Made by a program: the position numbers and the translations under genes. A stretch of 64,000 nt of DNA from Paenibacillus sp. JQZ6Y-1 (GTDB lineage: Bacteria; Bacillota; Bacilli; Paenibacillales; Paenibacillaceae): the NCBI RefSeq assembly GCF_040719145.1, contig NZ_JBFDUZ010000001.1:2108001-2172000 (forward strand). The letters are read 5' to 3'. The notes under the pieces were generated by a model. It worked only from the letters and a program-made list of their open reading frames with translations, had not been told where the DNA came from and searched no databases. Each line of letters begins with the position of its first letter. Within the stretch, counting starts at the first letter, position 1. Positions 46,664 through 55,100 of this stretch are shown piece after piece.

Positions 46664-47002
46664 TCAGACCCGACCGGCAGCAATCTGCTCCAATCGTTCT
46701 GCCGGAATCGGACCATTATGCAAAATCACATGCTCTGGCTTGGCTTGATACAGCAATTCGTACATGCTTTTCTTACCGGACATGCTTGATGTATGCAGAT
46801 AAATCTCGCGTGCATATAATCCCTCTTGGATCATCGTCTTGACCACATCGGTGCCATCCATCTGACCCCAGCCCAGCTCATGATCCAGCGATAAAATATC
46901 TACCTCGCACTCGCGCAGCATCGTCAGACATTCGCCGCCATCTCTTGCTAACGCAAAGCCTGTTGGACACGGGCGGCAGTCATCCAAATACAGATGAATC
47001 AT
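46664..47002 (-). CDS. Cyclic-phosphate processing receiver (cREC) protein
   Basis: Small protein of 112 residues that resembles the cREC family, a receiver-like fold predicted to act on cyclic phosphates rather than to take phosphate from a kinase. Visible signatures are HLYLDDCRPCPTGFALAR at the start and DILSLDHELGWGQMDGTDVV in the middle, with paired Asp; STSS-like HTSSMSG and HNGP follow. The frame opens at 47053 inside the fpg-like gene; ATG 47002 has GGAGGG seven to eight bases upstream and removes the overlap. Lies between a glycosylase and a thioredoxin gene of the same operon. Function inferred by family only. Confidence 0.75.
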   Translation of the reverse strand: MIHLYLDDCRPCPTGFALARDGGECLTMLRECEVDILSLDHELGWGQMDGTDVVKTMIQEGLYAREIYLHTSSMSGKKSMYELLYQAKPEHVILHNGPIPAERLEQIAAGRV

Positions 47003-47025
47003 CAGCTGTCCCTCCCGTTCCATCA

Positions 47026-47850
47026 TTAATTGGCAAATTGCGATGCCGGACAATAATACGTCTTTTTGCCAGCAACTTCGGTTTTGACAACGGTGTCGTT
47101 GGACGAACGTACAGAAGGCTCACCCTCACGCTCATATACGCGACGCAGCGCATGGAAGCCGCCAGTTAACGCATCATTCGCAGTCATTGGCTGCCCTTCC
47201 ATATGACCACCTGCTTCAATTGCTTCCTGTAGCACGATATGCATTGCATCATACAGCTTGCCAAGCGCTTCTTCATCCAGTTCCTGCACTTTAGCAGTTG
47301 GCAGCAAACCGGCTGTAAAAGCGATCTCGTCCGCATAGTAGCTGCCGATTCCTGCGATAACGGATTGATTGAGCAGTGCCGTTTTCAATGCACCGCGACG
47401 ACTTTTGATCAAACTTGCAAATTGCTCACGTGTCAGCTTGCGGTCAGTAGCTTCGGGACCAAGATCAGCAAAATAAGCTTGTGCTTCTTTTGCTGAGCAA
47501 AAGTGGAAAATGCCCTGACGACCAGCGGTGTAATACAGCGAAGTACCGTCCTCAAACTGCAACTCCACATCGGACTTGCGGTTCGCATTTTGCTCGCGTA
47601 CACCATAATAGAGCGAGCTGCCCAGTACGATGCTGATAACGATGCGGTGTCCGCTGTGCAGGTGCAGATTCAGATATTTGCCGCGACGTTCGATAAAAGC
47701 AACCCGGTTGCCGCTCAGCAGCATATTGGTCGGATCTGCTTCCACATTTGATACACGGGCAAGTCCAAGTACCATTTTCTCGATAGATGTATTCAAAATG
47801 TAACGAGTCAATTGAATCTTGTAATTTTCCAGTTCAGGCAATTCAGGCAT
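47026..47850 (-). CDS. Fpg/Nei-family DNA glycosylase with lost zinc finger
   Basis: DNA glycosylase/lyase of the Fpg family, 274 residues. The N-terminal MPELPELE with Pro2 as nucleophile and Glu3 is kept, as is the RRGKYL Lys. The helix-two-turn-helix is VIAGIGSYYADE, where the family has GIGN. The C-terminal zinc finger normally has four Cys; here VYEREGEPSVRSS and YYCPAS keep only one, the others being Ser, and the catalytic Arg is Lys. So the fold is zinc-free and the damage specificity may differ. ATG 47850 follows GAGAGGGA; the frame opens at 47892. Second gene of the six-gene operon. Confidence 0.85.
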   Translation of the reverse strand: MPELPELENYKIQLTRYILNTSIEKMVLGLARVSNVEADPTNMLLSGNRVAFIERRGKYLNLHLHSGHRIVISIVLGSSLYYGVREQNANRKSDVELQFEDGTSLYYTAGRQGIFHFCSAKEAQAYFADLGPEATDRKLTREQFASLIKSRRGALKTALLNQSVIAGIGSYYADEIAFTAGLLPTAKVQELDEEALGKLYDAMHIVLQEAIEAGGHMEGQPMTANDALTGGFHALRRVYEREGEPSVRSSNDTVVKTEVAGKKTYYCPASQFAN

Positions 47851-47915
47851 AATATTGTCCCTCTCTCTCTGATAATGAAACTGCGATGTCATCTATATTC
47901 ATGCTCAGTATACGT

Positions 47916-48701
47916 TTATTCTGCGGTCGGATGAATCTCCGCCAGCGACGCACAGATGCGATCTGCCTTCACGCCGCTACGTGCTTCGTGGGCAGATAGA
48001 TTATCCGCCGTTGTCACACCAGTCGTAACGAGAATGGTATGGCATCCAGCGGCAGCTCCCGCTGCAATATCGGTCAGCATATTATCGCCAACAACAATCG
48101 TATCAGATGCAGGCAAACCGATACGATCCAACGCGTACTGCATCAAAATGGAAGAAGGCTTACCGATAATAATCGGCTCCACTGCGGCGGCGGCTGAAAT
48201 AGCTGCGCCCAGTGTTCCTGCTCCTGGCAGCAATCCGTCATGAGACGGCAATTGCAGATCAGGATTGGTCAGTACAAAGCGTGCCCCCTGCCCAATTAAT
48301 CGAAGCGCCATCGTCAGCTTATCATAATCAAACTGACGGTCAATCCCTTGCAGCACATAATCCGGCTGCTTGTCTGTAACGATTAATCCTGCTTCCTGTA
48401 CCGCCTCAATCAATCCTGGTTCACCGATCACGTAGACACGTGCGCCGGGCTGTTCATCCGCGATGTAAGCAGCAGCAGCAAGCGCTGACGTGCACACCTG
48501 CTCTGGCGTTGCTTCAATACCCAGTTCGGTAAGATGTGCAGCTACACCGGCAGCTGTACGCGAAGAATTATTCGTCACATACAGATACGGCGTCTTGGCT
48601 TGCTCCAGCTGCTTGATCCACGATGCCGCACCAGGAATGACACGGTTGCCATGATACAGCGTTCCATCTAGATCAATCAGCATTCCTTTCGTATGCGCCA
48701 T
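47916..48701 (-). CDS. HAD-IIA phosphatase (NagD-like)
   Basis: HAD phosphatase of the NagD/AraL class, 261 residues. Motif I LIDLDGTLYHGN, motif II YVTNNSSRTA (about 45-54), a C2-type cap in the middle, and motif IV VVGDNMLTDIAAGAAAG. The frame opens at 48764; ATG 48701 is chosen since MAHTKGMLIDLDGTL fits the family, with GAGAGG 11 bases before. Likely first gene of the operon that continues to the DinB gene; a terminator separates it from rnz upstream. Substrates of this class are sugar or nucleotide phosphates; not determined here. Confidence 0.87.
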   Translation of the reverse strand: MAHTKGMLIDLDGTLYHGNRVIPGAASWIKQLEQAKTPYLYVTNNSSRTAAGVAAHLTELGIEATPEQVCTSALAAAAYIADEQPGARVYVIGEPGLIEAVQEAGLIVTDKQPDYVLQGIDRQFDYDKLTMALRLIGQGARFVLTNPDLQLPSHDGLLPGAGTLGAAISAAAAVEPIIIGKPSSILMQYALDRIGLPASDTIVVGDNMLTDIAAGAAAGCHTILVTTGVTTADNLSAHEARSGVKADRICASLAEIHPTAE

Positions 48702-48740
48702 CCTATAGCCATCCTCTCTGTTACTCACAATCCCCATTGT

Positions 48741-48788
48741 AAAAAAAGTTGCGGCATAAGGCAAACGATTTGCTCACCTGACCGCAAC
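48741..48788 (-). terminator. Terminator after rnz
   Basis: GTTGCGG / CCGCAAC outer stem (48748-48754 with 48782-48788) with an inner GCAAA/TTTGC hairpin, followed on the minus strand by seven Ts. It starts 15 bases past the rnz stop. Confidence 0.85.
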
Positions 48789-48803
48789 CTGTTTTGTATT
48801 TTG

Positions 48804-49727
48804 TTATGCGTTTACCGGAAATAGTACATGCTCGACTGCCAATTCTGTATGCTCAAATACCGTTTTGGCTTCCAGCAGCAGCTCCTGAAGCTGATCTTCA
48901 TCCTTATAGCGCGAGCTAAAATGAGTCAAAATCAGTTCCTGCGCGCCTGCTTCACGCGCTGCTTCGGCTGCCTCAATCGCAGTACTGTGATAATACTTGC
49001 GCGCTGTCTCTTGTAGATCCTGCGAAAAGGTCGCTTCGTGTACGAGCAGATTCGCATCTTTTGCCAGTACCAATACATTATCGCATGGACGAGTATCGCC
49101 AAGAATCGTGATAATCTTGCCTTTTTTCGGCTCACCCACTACCTGATGCGAATGAAGCGTTTCGCCATTGTCCAGTGTAATGCTACCGCCATTTTTTAGC
49201 TTGCCATAAATCGGTCCCGGTTGAATGCCGTGTTGCTTCAGCAATTCAAAATTCAATTGCCCCGGACGATCTTTTTCAATGATACGATAGCCATAGCTGT
49301 CGATCCGATGCTCCAGCAATGCCGCCTCTACGCGGAACGTCTCATCTTCAAATACAACGCCGCCCTCGTGCTCATATACATTTAGCTCATACTCGACACG
49401 GGATTGACTTAATCCCATCGCTGTATCGACGAACTGTTTTAGTCCCGGCGGACCGTATACATCTAGCGGTGTCACCCCGCCCTGATTGCCACGGCTTGAT
49501 AACAATCCCGGCAGACCGAACAAATGATCACCATGCAGATGGGTAATGAAGATCTTTTCTAGCTTACTCAGCTTCAAATGAGAACGCAGCACCTGATGCT
49601 GTGTACCCTCGCCACAGTCAAACATCCAGAGCGCCTTACGCTCCTCATACAGTCGCAATCCAATCGAGGTCACATTGCGCTGAAGTGTCGGCACACCAGC
49701 ATTGGTGCCCAAAAAATAAAGTTCCAT
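48804..49727 (-). CDS. rnz: Ribonuclease Z
   Basis: Endonuclease that trims the 3' end of tRNA precursors lacking CCA, 307 residues, metallo-beta-lactamase fold. It starts MELYFLGTNAGVPT, has the zinc motif THLHGDHLFGLPGLL (about 62-76), LLEHRIDSYGYR in the exosite region, GDTRPCDN, and the final HFSSRYKDE. ATG 49727 follows AGAAGGTTT. It stands alone between an 890-base non-coding region and its terminator. Confidence 0.95.
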   Translation of the reverse strand: MELYFLGTNAGVPTLQRNVTSIGLRLYEERKALWMFDCGEGTQHQVLRSHLKLSKLEKIFITHLHGDHLFGLPGLLSSRGNQGGVTPLDVYGPPGLKQFVDTAMGLSQSRVEYELNVYEHEGGVVFEDETFRVEAALLEHRIDSYGYRIIEKDRPGQLNFELLKQHGIQPGPIYGKLKNGGSITLDNGETLHSHQVVGEPKKGKIITILGDTRPCDNVLVLAKDANLLVHEATFSQDLQETARKYYHSTAIEAAEAAREAGAQELILTHFSSRYKDEDQLQELLLEAKTVFEHTELAVEHVLFPVNA

Positions 49728-50615
49728 ACGTCAAACCTTCTCTCTATAGAACAGCCTATTCATAGTCGGCTCTGTCTCTGCACATCGCATCATAAACTTA
49801 TCCAATCAAAACAATGATCTATTCACCCTACCATCCCAAACGAAGAAGTGATCGTCTCAAGCATCACAAGCGAAAAGTGATCCTTAACAATCTGTGCTGT
49901 AGTGCAGAAGATTAGAATAGATGCAAGAAAACAGTGCGGTGCAGAACCCTACTATAAATCATGCTTGTTTATGCAAAATGATAATATCCTTTATCATATC
50001 ATGTTATGCGTGCAGTAAAAAGCCGTCCGGCGAATAAGCCTGTACTTCCTACCTGTATGGCTGATATGTACCATGCTCCAACTCAGTCATCTTCTTGACC
50101 TGTACTTCTGTGATTCATACAACATTTCCTATTCCTAACACCCAAATCAAGGAATACAAACTTTGTCATAATCCTATGCTTCATTTACCCTAACCTCTAT
50201 TACGATAAGCAGCGTGAATATGTTGCTATTTACATCGAAAATGAACCGTTATAAAAATGGACCGTTATGTAATAGGCTTGCTGATTATACCATTTGGGCA
50301 TACCTGCCTGTCTCTGTAATATCCCCTTTGCTGCTGACCTTTTCTTCTCCCACGCTATATTTTCTTGCCCGCCCCTATAAATGAGGGTTGAACCGAACAA
50401 GAAGCTACTATATCATCAAACATAATACATGCATAAACTTGCACTTTTCAGATTAAACCTGCATATTTCAACATTCATCCTACTTCGACTTCAATCGTCA
50501 TACTCATGCTTACATTTCCCTACTTATATTCATAATGAGTTTTTAATGAAACTATCGACAAGGTTCAACATATCTTTTATAATACTTTAAAAACCAAGGA
50601 AAGAAGGGTAATCCG
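49728..50615. other. Long intergenic region between rnz and mtnD
   Basis: About 890 AT-rich bases without a gene I can support. It must hold the promoters of divergent rnz and mtnD. I looked for a SAM riboswitch upstream of mtnD and did not find one. A short direct repeat is given separately. Confidence 0.45.
50238..50268. repeat. Two-copy 15-bp direct repeat upstream of mtnD
   Basis: AAAATGAACCGTTAT and AAAATGGACCGTTAT (14 of 15 identical) are spaced 16 bases apart, 350 bases before mtnD. They might be tandem operator half-sites or chance. Confidence 0.4.
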
Positions 50616-51155
50616 ATGGCTGAAATCAGAATTAGAAATACGAATGAAAGAATTTCTGGTGATGACAACGTACTGGCGTTTTTGAATCAGCATGAAGTTG
50701 TATATGAAAAGTGGGATGTGTCCAAGCTGGCTCCTGAGCTGAGCGAGAATTTCTCCCTGACTGATGAGCAGAAGCAAGATGTCCTGCATACCTTTGAATC
50801 GGAAATCAAAGATCTCGCTGCACGCCGCGGCTATCGCACATGGGACGTGATTACCCTGTCTGAAGCAACACCGGACCTAGAAGCGAAACTTGCCAAATTT
50901 GAGGAAATCCATACACATACGGAAGATGAAATTCGTGCGATTGTATCGGGTAACGGTATCTTCATTATTAAAAGCCCAGAACACGGTTACTTTGATGTCG
51001 AGCTGGAACCGGGCGATGTGATCTCTGTACCGGAAAATACACCGCACTTCTTTACACTGGTGGAAAATCGCAAAATCGTCGCTGTGCGCCTGTTTGTAGA
51101 AACGGACGGTTGGGTTGCCCATCCATTCGAAGATGCTTCATTCCAAAAAGCATAA
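50616..51155 (+). CDS. mtnD: Acireductone dioxygenase
   Basis: Methionine-salvage enzyme that oxidises acireductone to the keto-acid of methionine and formate; 179 residues, cupin fold. The metal-binding motif HTHTEDE (about 98-104) and the second His in PENTPHFFTL are seen. ATG 50616 follows AGAAGGG. Usually mtnD sits with mtnK, mtnA, mtnW and mtnB; here it is alone, between a long non-coding region and a terminator. Depending on iron or nickel the product can differ, as known for the family. Confidence 0.93.
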   Translation: MAEIRIRNTNERISGDDNVLAFLNQHEVVYEKWDVSKLAPELSENFSLTDEQKQDVLHTFESEIKDLAARRGYRTWDVITLSEATPDLEAKLAKFEEIHTHTEDEIRAIVSGNGIFIIKSPEHGYFDVELEPGDVISVPENTPHFFTLVENRKIVAVRLFVETDGWVAHPFEDASFQKA

Positions 51156-51220
51156 TCCATGTATCGTTTTTGGATTCTCTAGGTATACGAAGACGTAACA
51201 AAATGAATCGCTGGAATTAC

Positions 51221-51261
51221 AAAACCGCTCCTATGGCAGAATGCCGTTCAGGAGCGGTTTT
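51221..51261. terminator. Bidirectional terminator after mtnD
   Basis: Twelve-bp stem AAAACCGCTCCT / AGGAGCGGTTTT with a GGCAGAATGCC-type inner loop. Shared by mtnD (plus) and the HAD gene (minus). Confidence 0.9.
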
Positions 51262-51295
51262 GTATTTTATAAAGTATTGCTATCTCATTGCTCGA

Positions 51296-52090
51296 TTATG
51301 CTAGCTGTTCAGCGATTTGATGAAGCTCGCTCAGATGCTTGATTTCATAATTCGGCTTAATATCACTGTCATTGGTTTTGGCGTTGCGATTTACCCATAC
51401 GGTATGAATACCCGCAGCCAATCCACCTTTAATATCGGTTGTCAGCTTATCGCCTACCATAAGTGCTTGCTCTGGCTGAACGTGCAGCAACTCCAGCGCA
51501 TGACGGAAGATCGACGGATCGGGTTTGCCTTTGCCATATGCACCAGATACAAGAATCTGATCAAAAAATGGTGCCAACTCCGGCACACCATCCAGCTTCT
51601 CTTGTTGCAATGCAGGGCAACCGTTGGTCAACAGCAGCAGCTTTACCTTGCCCTTTAATTCACTCAGAATTTGCAGCGTCTCTTCATACATATGCGGGCG
51701 ATTGCGACGCTCCTGTACAAAGCGGTCTGCCAGCAATTGAGCCAACTCTTCGTTATCTACGCCCACTGCACTCAAGCCTCTAAGCCATGCTTCGTTGCGA
51801 TAAATCGGTGCAAGGCGTTCCAGTTCACGGAATTCCGGTTGATCGCCAGCGCTAAACTGCGCCCATAGACCTTCAAACGGGTTGATGCCGATCATCTGTG
51901 TAAAAGGAAAGGTCTCATACGATTCATACAATGTGCGTGCTTCGCGGCGTACCGCAGCTTCCAGCTCTGTCGGCTCTACGCCTGCCTGTTCCGCAGCAAA
52001 CAAACACGTTTGTTCAAATGCTTCTTCAATACTGCGTTCATCCCACAACAATGTATCATCCAAATCAAACAAAACAGCTTCAATACTCAA
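51296..52090 (-). CDS. HAD hydrolase, YjjG/YfnB-like
   Basis: HAD phosphatase of 264 residues. Motif I is VLFDLDDTLLWD, motif II LLLTNGCPA, the Lys of motif III in GKGKPDPSIF, and motif IV MVGDKLTTDIKGGLAAG; a helical C1 cap fills about 20-105. This pattern fits noncanonical pyrimidine nucleotidases such as YjjG. The frame opens with TTG 52096, too close to GGGAGG; the TTG at 52090 lies eight bases after it and is preferred. No ATG near by suits. Convergent with mtnD. Confidence 0.85.
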   Translation of the reverse strand: MSIEAVLFDLDDTLLWDERSIEEAFEQTCLFAAEQAGVEPTELEAAVRREARTLYESYETFPFTQMIGINPFEGLWAQFSAGDQPEFRELERLAPIYRNEAWLRGLSAVGVDNEELAQLLADRFVQERRNRPHMYEETLQILSELKGKVKLLLLTNGCPALQQEKLDGVPELAPFFDQILVSGAYGKGKPDPSIFRHALELLHVQPEQALMVGDKLTTDIKGGLAAGIHTVWVNRNAKTNDSDIKPNYEIKHLSELHQIAEQLA

Positions 52091-52256
52091 GTCCAAACCC
52101 TCCCGGCAATGTTCAAGCGTATTTATATAGCAAAACAGGTCATCTAGAAAACGGGATAGGATGGTATACCCTTCATTCCTATCCGCTGTATGTCTGATCT
52201 ACCTGCTGCTGTAAGTTCACTCATGTATTATATAACATATTGTTGCTATATTCGGT

Positions 52257-52787
52257 TTACACCTTGTCTTCAATTGTAATGTGATGCTGTGCAGCAAATG
52301 TGCGCAGATGCTCTGCCATAGCTGCTGTATCATAGCGATTCAGCGTACGTGCGAATACCCAAGCACCACCTTTGGTGTTGTGCTCAATCACTACATAACC
52401 TTTTTGCAGACGAATCTTCTTCACTTTATCAGCTGTGATGATGCGGTCGCGGTTGAATTTGGTTGTGATCAAAGAATCTCTGCCGATCTTCAAATAAGGA
52501 CGGCGGAAATACAAGACAACTCCCAAGAATACATACAACAGCACAGTTACCACAAACAAAATCGTACTGCTATTGGTCGCTGGATACATGATACCCATGA
52601 TACCGTATACAATACCGAGCAGAACGAGCGTTGCCGGGAACACAAAATTGCGTCCTTTGTACGTGGTAAATTCGGATGCGGTACTGCTGGTGCCATTGCT
52701 GCCGATGCGATCTTGACCGGCTTTTTTACGGCGATCGTTCACTTGCTTGGTATTGCGTTTGACTTGCCTTTCCCAGGAACGGGACAT
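52257..52787 (-). CDS. Membrane protein with two TM segments, unknown function
   Basis: Protein of 176 residues I cannot name. A basic, hydrophilic N-terminus (1-45) is followed by two hydrophobic segments (about 48-67 and 74-93) forming a hairpin, and a C-terminal part of about 80 residues (YLKIGRDSLITTKFNRDRII...) with alternating beta-like strands resembling a PH-like domain. GGGGGAAA stands before ATG 52787. Both ends probably face the cytoplasm. No operon partner is certain; the HAD gene is 165 bases downstream. Confidence 0.75.
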   Translation of the reverse strand: MSRSWERQVKRNTKQVNDRRKKAGQDRIGSNGTSSTASEFTTYKGRNFVFPATLVLLGIVYGIMGIMYPATNSSTILFVVTVLLYVFLGVVLYFRRPYLKIGRDSLITTKFNRDRIITADKVKKIRLQKGYVVIEHNTKGGAWVFARTLNRYDTAAMAEHLRTFAAQHHITIEDKV

Positions 52788-52986
52788 CGCATTTCCCCCT
52801 AAATAAAATTAATAAATAATGCTTCTATTCAGACATGCAGAATCCTTCTAGGCTTCTGCACGCTCAATACAGACAAACGCCGCAAATAAAAGAAGATGCC
52901 GGGGCTTGATCATGGATCAGCTGCGACATCCCTGTATGGTTATTGCGTCGATGATCATAACCGGATTGGACGGGTCAAACCGTCAT

Positions 52987-53184
52987 TCATTTGCCCTTTT
53001 CTTCCGTTTCGCTGTCCTCGACCCATTCAATGGTGTCAAGCTGCTGACGGAAATTGCGGCGGATATTACCAAGGTAAACGGCACGAAGCTCGTCGCGTTC
53101 CACTGTTTCTTCAGCGGTCAGACCAGATTCCTTCTTTTTGCGTGCCAATTCGTTAATGCGTGTAATGATTCCATCGATGTCCAT
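52987..53184 (-). CDS. DUF896 (YnzC-like) small protein
   Basis: Protein of 65 residues of the DUF896 family: MDIDGIITRINELARKKK... LRAVYLGNIRRNFRQQL, a short two-helix hairpin. In B. subtilis YnzC is encoded after yneA-yneB by the SOS-regulated locus; here too it follows the yneA-like gene (about 280 bases, with a terminator between). GGGAGGG lies six bases before ATG 53184; the frame opens at 53241. Function in the SOS response is not established. YneB (resolvase-like) is missing between them. Confidence 0.88.
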   Translation of the reverse strand: MDIDGIITRINELARKKKESGLTAEETVERDELRAVYLGNIRRNFRQQLDTIEWVEDSETEEKGK

Positions 53185-53224
53185 AACTACCCTCCCAAAA
53201 CTATCTTTTCTAACTTTGACATGT

Positions 53225-53263
53225 AAAAAAAAGCTTGTCAAGGTTATTCACACCATGACAAGC
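53225..53263 (-). terminator. Terminator after the yneA-like gene
   Basis: GCTTGTCA / TGACAAGC stem (53233-53240 with 53256-53263) followed on the minus strand by eight Ts. It lies between the yneA-like gene and DUF896. Confidence 0.82.
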
Positions 53264-53462
53264 CACCAATAAGGTGTATATGTAAAACCGGAGGAGAACC
53301 GGTTCGTTGACTGTTGAATACCGCATATAAAAACTTTCATATAAAAGGAGAATCATCATTGCGGCTTGATAGGAGTATCAGCTCAGATTTACTAGAAACC
53401 GAATCCACAAGAGGCAAGATTGAATAGATAAAATATATATATGAGAACAACACACGATATAA

Positions 53463-54110
53463 TTAATGATTCGGAATGACCAGTATATCGCCACTTTGAA
53501 TTTCGCTGGTGGACAGATTGTTCTCATCACGAATCTCAGCGATATAATCACGAATATCTGCATCAGGGGCTTTGTACTGAGAAGCGATTGCCCACAAACT
53601 GTCACCATCCGATACGATCACATGCTGCTTCATAGATGGCGATTCGTCGGCAACGACGAAGTGCTGAACGCCACCATACAGTAATACACTAGCAAATAAC
53701 AAGCATATCAGCATACGTCCGGTCGAGTTCCACTTGGACTTGCGAGATGGGCGCTTGCGTTTCTTTTTGCTTGCCAGCGATTTGCGTGCAGTCATCTGGA
53801 TCAGCTCTAGCGTTTTCTGACGGAATGTACGGCTGGATTTGCGCGTGCCGGATGATTTGCCTTTGTTCTCACCTGATACGTACATCCATTCTGTTACAGC
53901 CGGCTCTTTAGACGTTACCGGATTGCGTACTGCTGAAGATTGACGCACATTGCCTGAACGAGTTGTCTTCATAGAAGAGGAAGAAATGTTGGGTTTGCCG
54001 GAAGAAGATGTATGGGAAGAACCGTCAGCTGATTCTTTGCTATGCAAGTCAGTCACTTGAGGTTCTTGTTCCTGTTGGTGGATACTTTTATATGTAGTAT
54101 ATTTTAGCAT
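53463..54110 (-). CDS. yneA: YneA-like LysM protein, SOS cell-division suppressor candidate
   Basis: Protein of 215 residues divergent from lexA, the place of yneA in Bacillus. A basic Ser/Thr/Lys-rich N-terminal tail of about 130 residues is followed by one membrane segment (about 133-149) and an extracellular LysM domain (about 163-214, SDGDSLWAIASQY... GDILVIPNH). B. subtilis YneA is about 105 residues and has nearly no N-terminal tail. YneA stops septation after DNA damage. ATG 54110 has GGAG ten bases upstream; the GTG at 54119 is too close. LexA boxes lie directly upstream. Identity from position and domain plan; sequence likeness outside LysM is low. Confidence 0.82.
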   Translation of the reverse strand: MLKYTTYKSIHQQEQEPQVTDLHSKESADGSSHTSSSGKPNISSSSMKTTRSGNVRQSSAVRNPVTSKEPAVTEWMYVSGENKGKSSGTRKSSRTFRQKTLELIQMTARKSLASKKKRKRPSRKSKWNSTGRMLICLLFASVLLYGGVQHFVVADESPSMKQHVIVSDGDSLWAIASQYKAPDADIRDYIAEIRDENNLSTSEIQSGDILVIPNH

Positions 54111-54123
54111 GTGCTTCACGCTC

Positions 54124-54137
54124 CAAACGTTTGTTCT
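54124..54137. promoter_or_regulatory. LexA box, degenerate
   Basis: CAAACGTTTGTTCT matches the Bacillus LexA box CGAAC-N4-GTTCG at 8 of 10 defined positions. It lies about 14 bases before the yneA-like start. Confidence 0.45.
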
Positions 54138-54161
54138 TGTTTTCCTGAAAAGAATATAGCA

Positions 54162-54175
54162 CGAACATATGTTTT
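54162..54175. promoter_or_regulatory. LexA box, partial match
   Basis: CGAACATATGTTTT matches 8 of 10 defined positions of CGAAC-N4-GTTCG. It lies 52 bases before the yneA-like start. Confidence 0.5.
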
Positions 54176-54190
54176 GATCAAGAGTTTTTT

Positions 54191-54204
54191 CGAACCTTTG
54201 TTCG
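54191..54204. promoter_or_regulatory. LexA (SOS) box, perfect
   Basis: CGAACCTTTGTTCG is a perfect match to CGAAC-N4-GTTCG, between lexA and the yneA-like gene, closer to the latter (81 bases). Confidence 0.92.
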
Positions 54205-54338
54205 CTTTTTATTTTTATGTATTTCGAATACCTGTTCCCTTCATTGAACAGAGTCTATCGTACTAAAATCATCAACATATAGAAGCTTCTGTTCCCTCAA
54301 AAATATATTCTTGCTAAATTTTAGAACTTATGTTTGTG

Positions 54339-54352
54339 CGAACGGTAGTTCT
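54339..54352. promoter_or_regulatory. LexA (SOS) box of lexA
   Basis: CGAACGGTAGTTCT matches 9 of 10 defined positions. It lies 47 bases before the lexA start and next to TATACT (54357-54362), a likely -10 box, so LexA represses its own gene. Confidence 0.88.
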
Positions 54353-54398
54353 GTGTTATACTTTTCCCAAACGTTACTAGTATTGGGGTTGATACGGT

Positions 54399-55025
54399 AT
54401 GTCCAAGATTTCAAGCCGCCAACAGGCAATTCTGGAATTTATCCGGAATGAAGTAAAACTGAAAGGCTATCCGCCATCCGTTCGTGAGATCGGCGAAGCG
54501 GTCGGTCTTGCCTCTAGCTCCACTGTACACGGTCACCTCGATCGTCTGGAGAAAAAAGGCTTGATCCGTCGCGACCCGACTAAACCACGTGCGATTGAAC
54601 TGCTCGGTCAGGAAGAATCCGAGAATAATCTGTTATTTGCGCAATCTGTATCCCGCGTACCGATTATCGGTAAAGTAACTGCCGGTGTACCGATTACTGC
54701 GACAGAGCATATCGAAGATTATTTCCCACTGCCACAGCAGTTTACCGGTGATAACCAGATTTTCATGCTTTCCGTTATTGGCGACAGTATGATCGAAGCC
54801 GGTATTCATAACGGTGACTATGTTATCGTTCGCCAGCAACAAACCGCGGACAATGGCGATATCGTCGTTGCGATGACCGAAGATGACGAAGCAACTGTCA
54901 AAACCTTTTACAAGGAAAAAGACCATATTCGTCTTCAACCGGAAAACCCTACGTACGAGCCGTTGCGACTGACACGCGTTACCATCCTTGGTAAAGTGGT
55001 CGGATTATTCCGTAACTTGCACTGA
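54399..55025 (+). CDS. lexA: LexA repressor
   Basis: SOS repressor/autoprotease, 208 residues. The N-terminal winged helix (1-65) includes [20 protein letters not shown]; the self-cleavage bond is Ala95-Gly96 in VTAGVP, and the catalytic dyad is Ser130 ([10 protein letters not shown]) and Lys168 (TVKTFYK). ATG 54399 follows GGGG at eleven bases. A LexA box covers its promoter. Divergent from the yneA-like gene; followed by a strong terminator. Confidence 0.97.
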   Translation: MSKISSRQQAILEFIRNEVKLKGYPPSVREIGEAVGLASSSTVHGHLDRLEKKGLIRRDPTKPRAIELLGQEESENNLLFAQSVSRVPIIGKVTAGVPITATEHIEDYFPLPQQFTGDNQIFMLSVIGDSMIEAGIHNGDYVIVRQQQTADNGDIVVAMTEDDEATVKTFYKEKDHIRLQPENPTYEPLRLTRVTILGKVVGLFRNLH

Positions 55026-55050
55026 TTCTGCCCGGTATCAGCTGCATCAC

Positions 55051-55087
55051 AAAAAGGCTCCTGATGATCACATCAGGAGTCTTTTTT
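55051..55087. terminator. Bidirectional terminator after lexA
   Basis: Long stem built on CTCCTGATG / CATCAGGAG with flanking A- and T-runs. It ends lexA and, on the minus strand, the gene at 55101. Confidence 0.9.
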
Positions 55088-55100
55088 ATGCTCATTTGCA

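Noticed and set aside
50280-50615. SAM riboswitch upstream of mtnD
   Set aside because: None of the conserved S-box blocks is present, nor a terminator before the gene.
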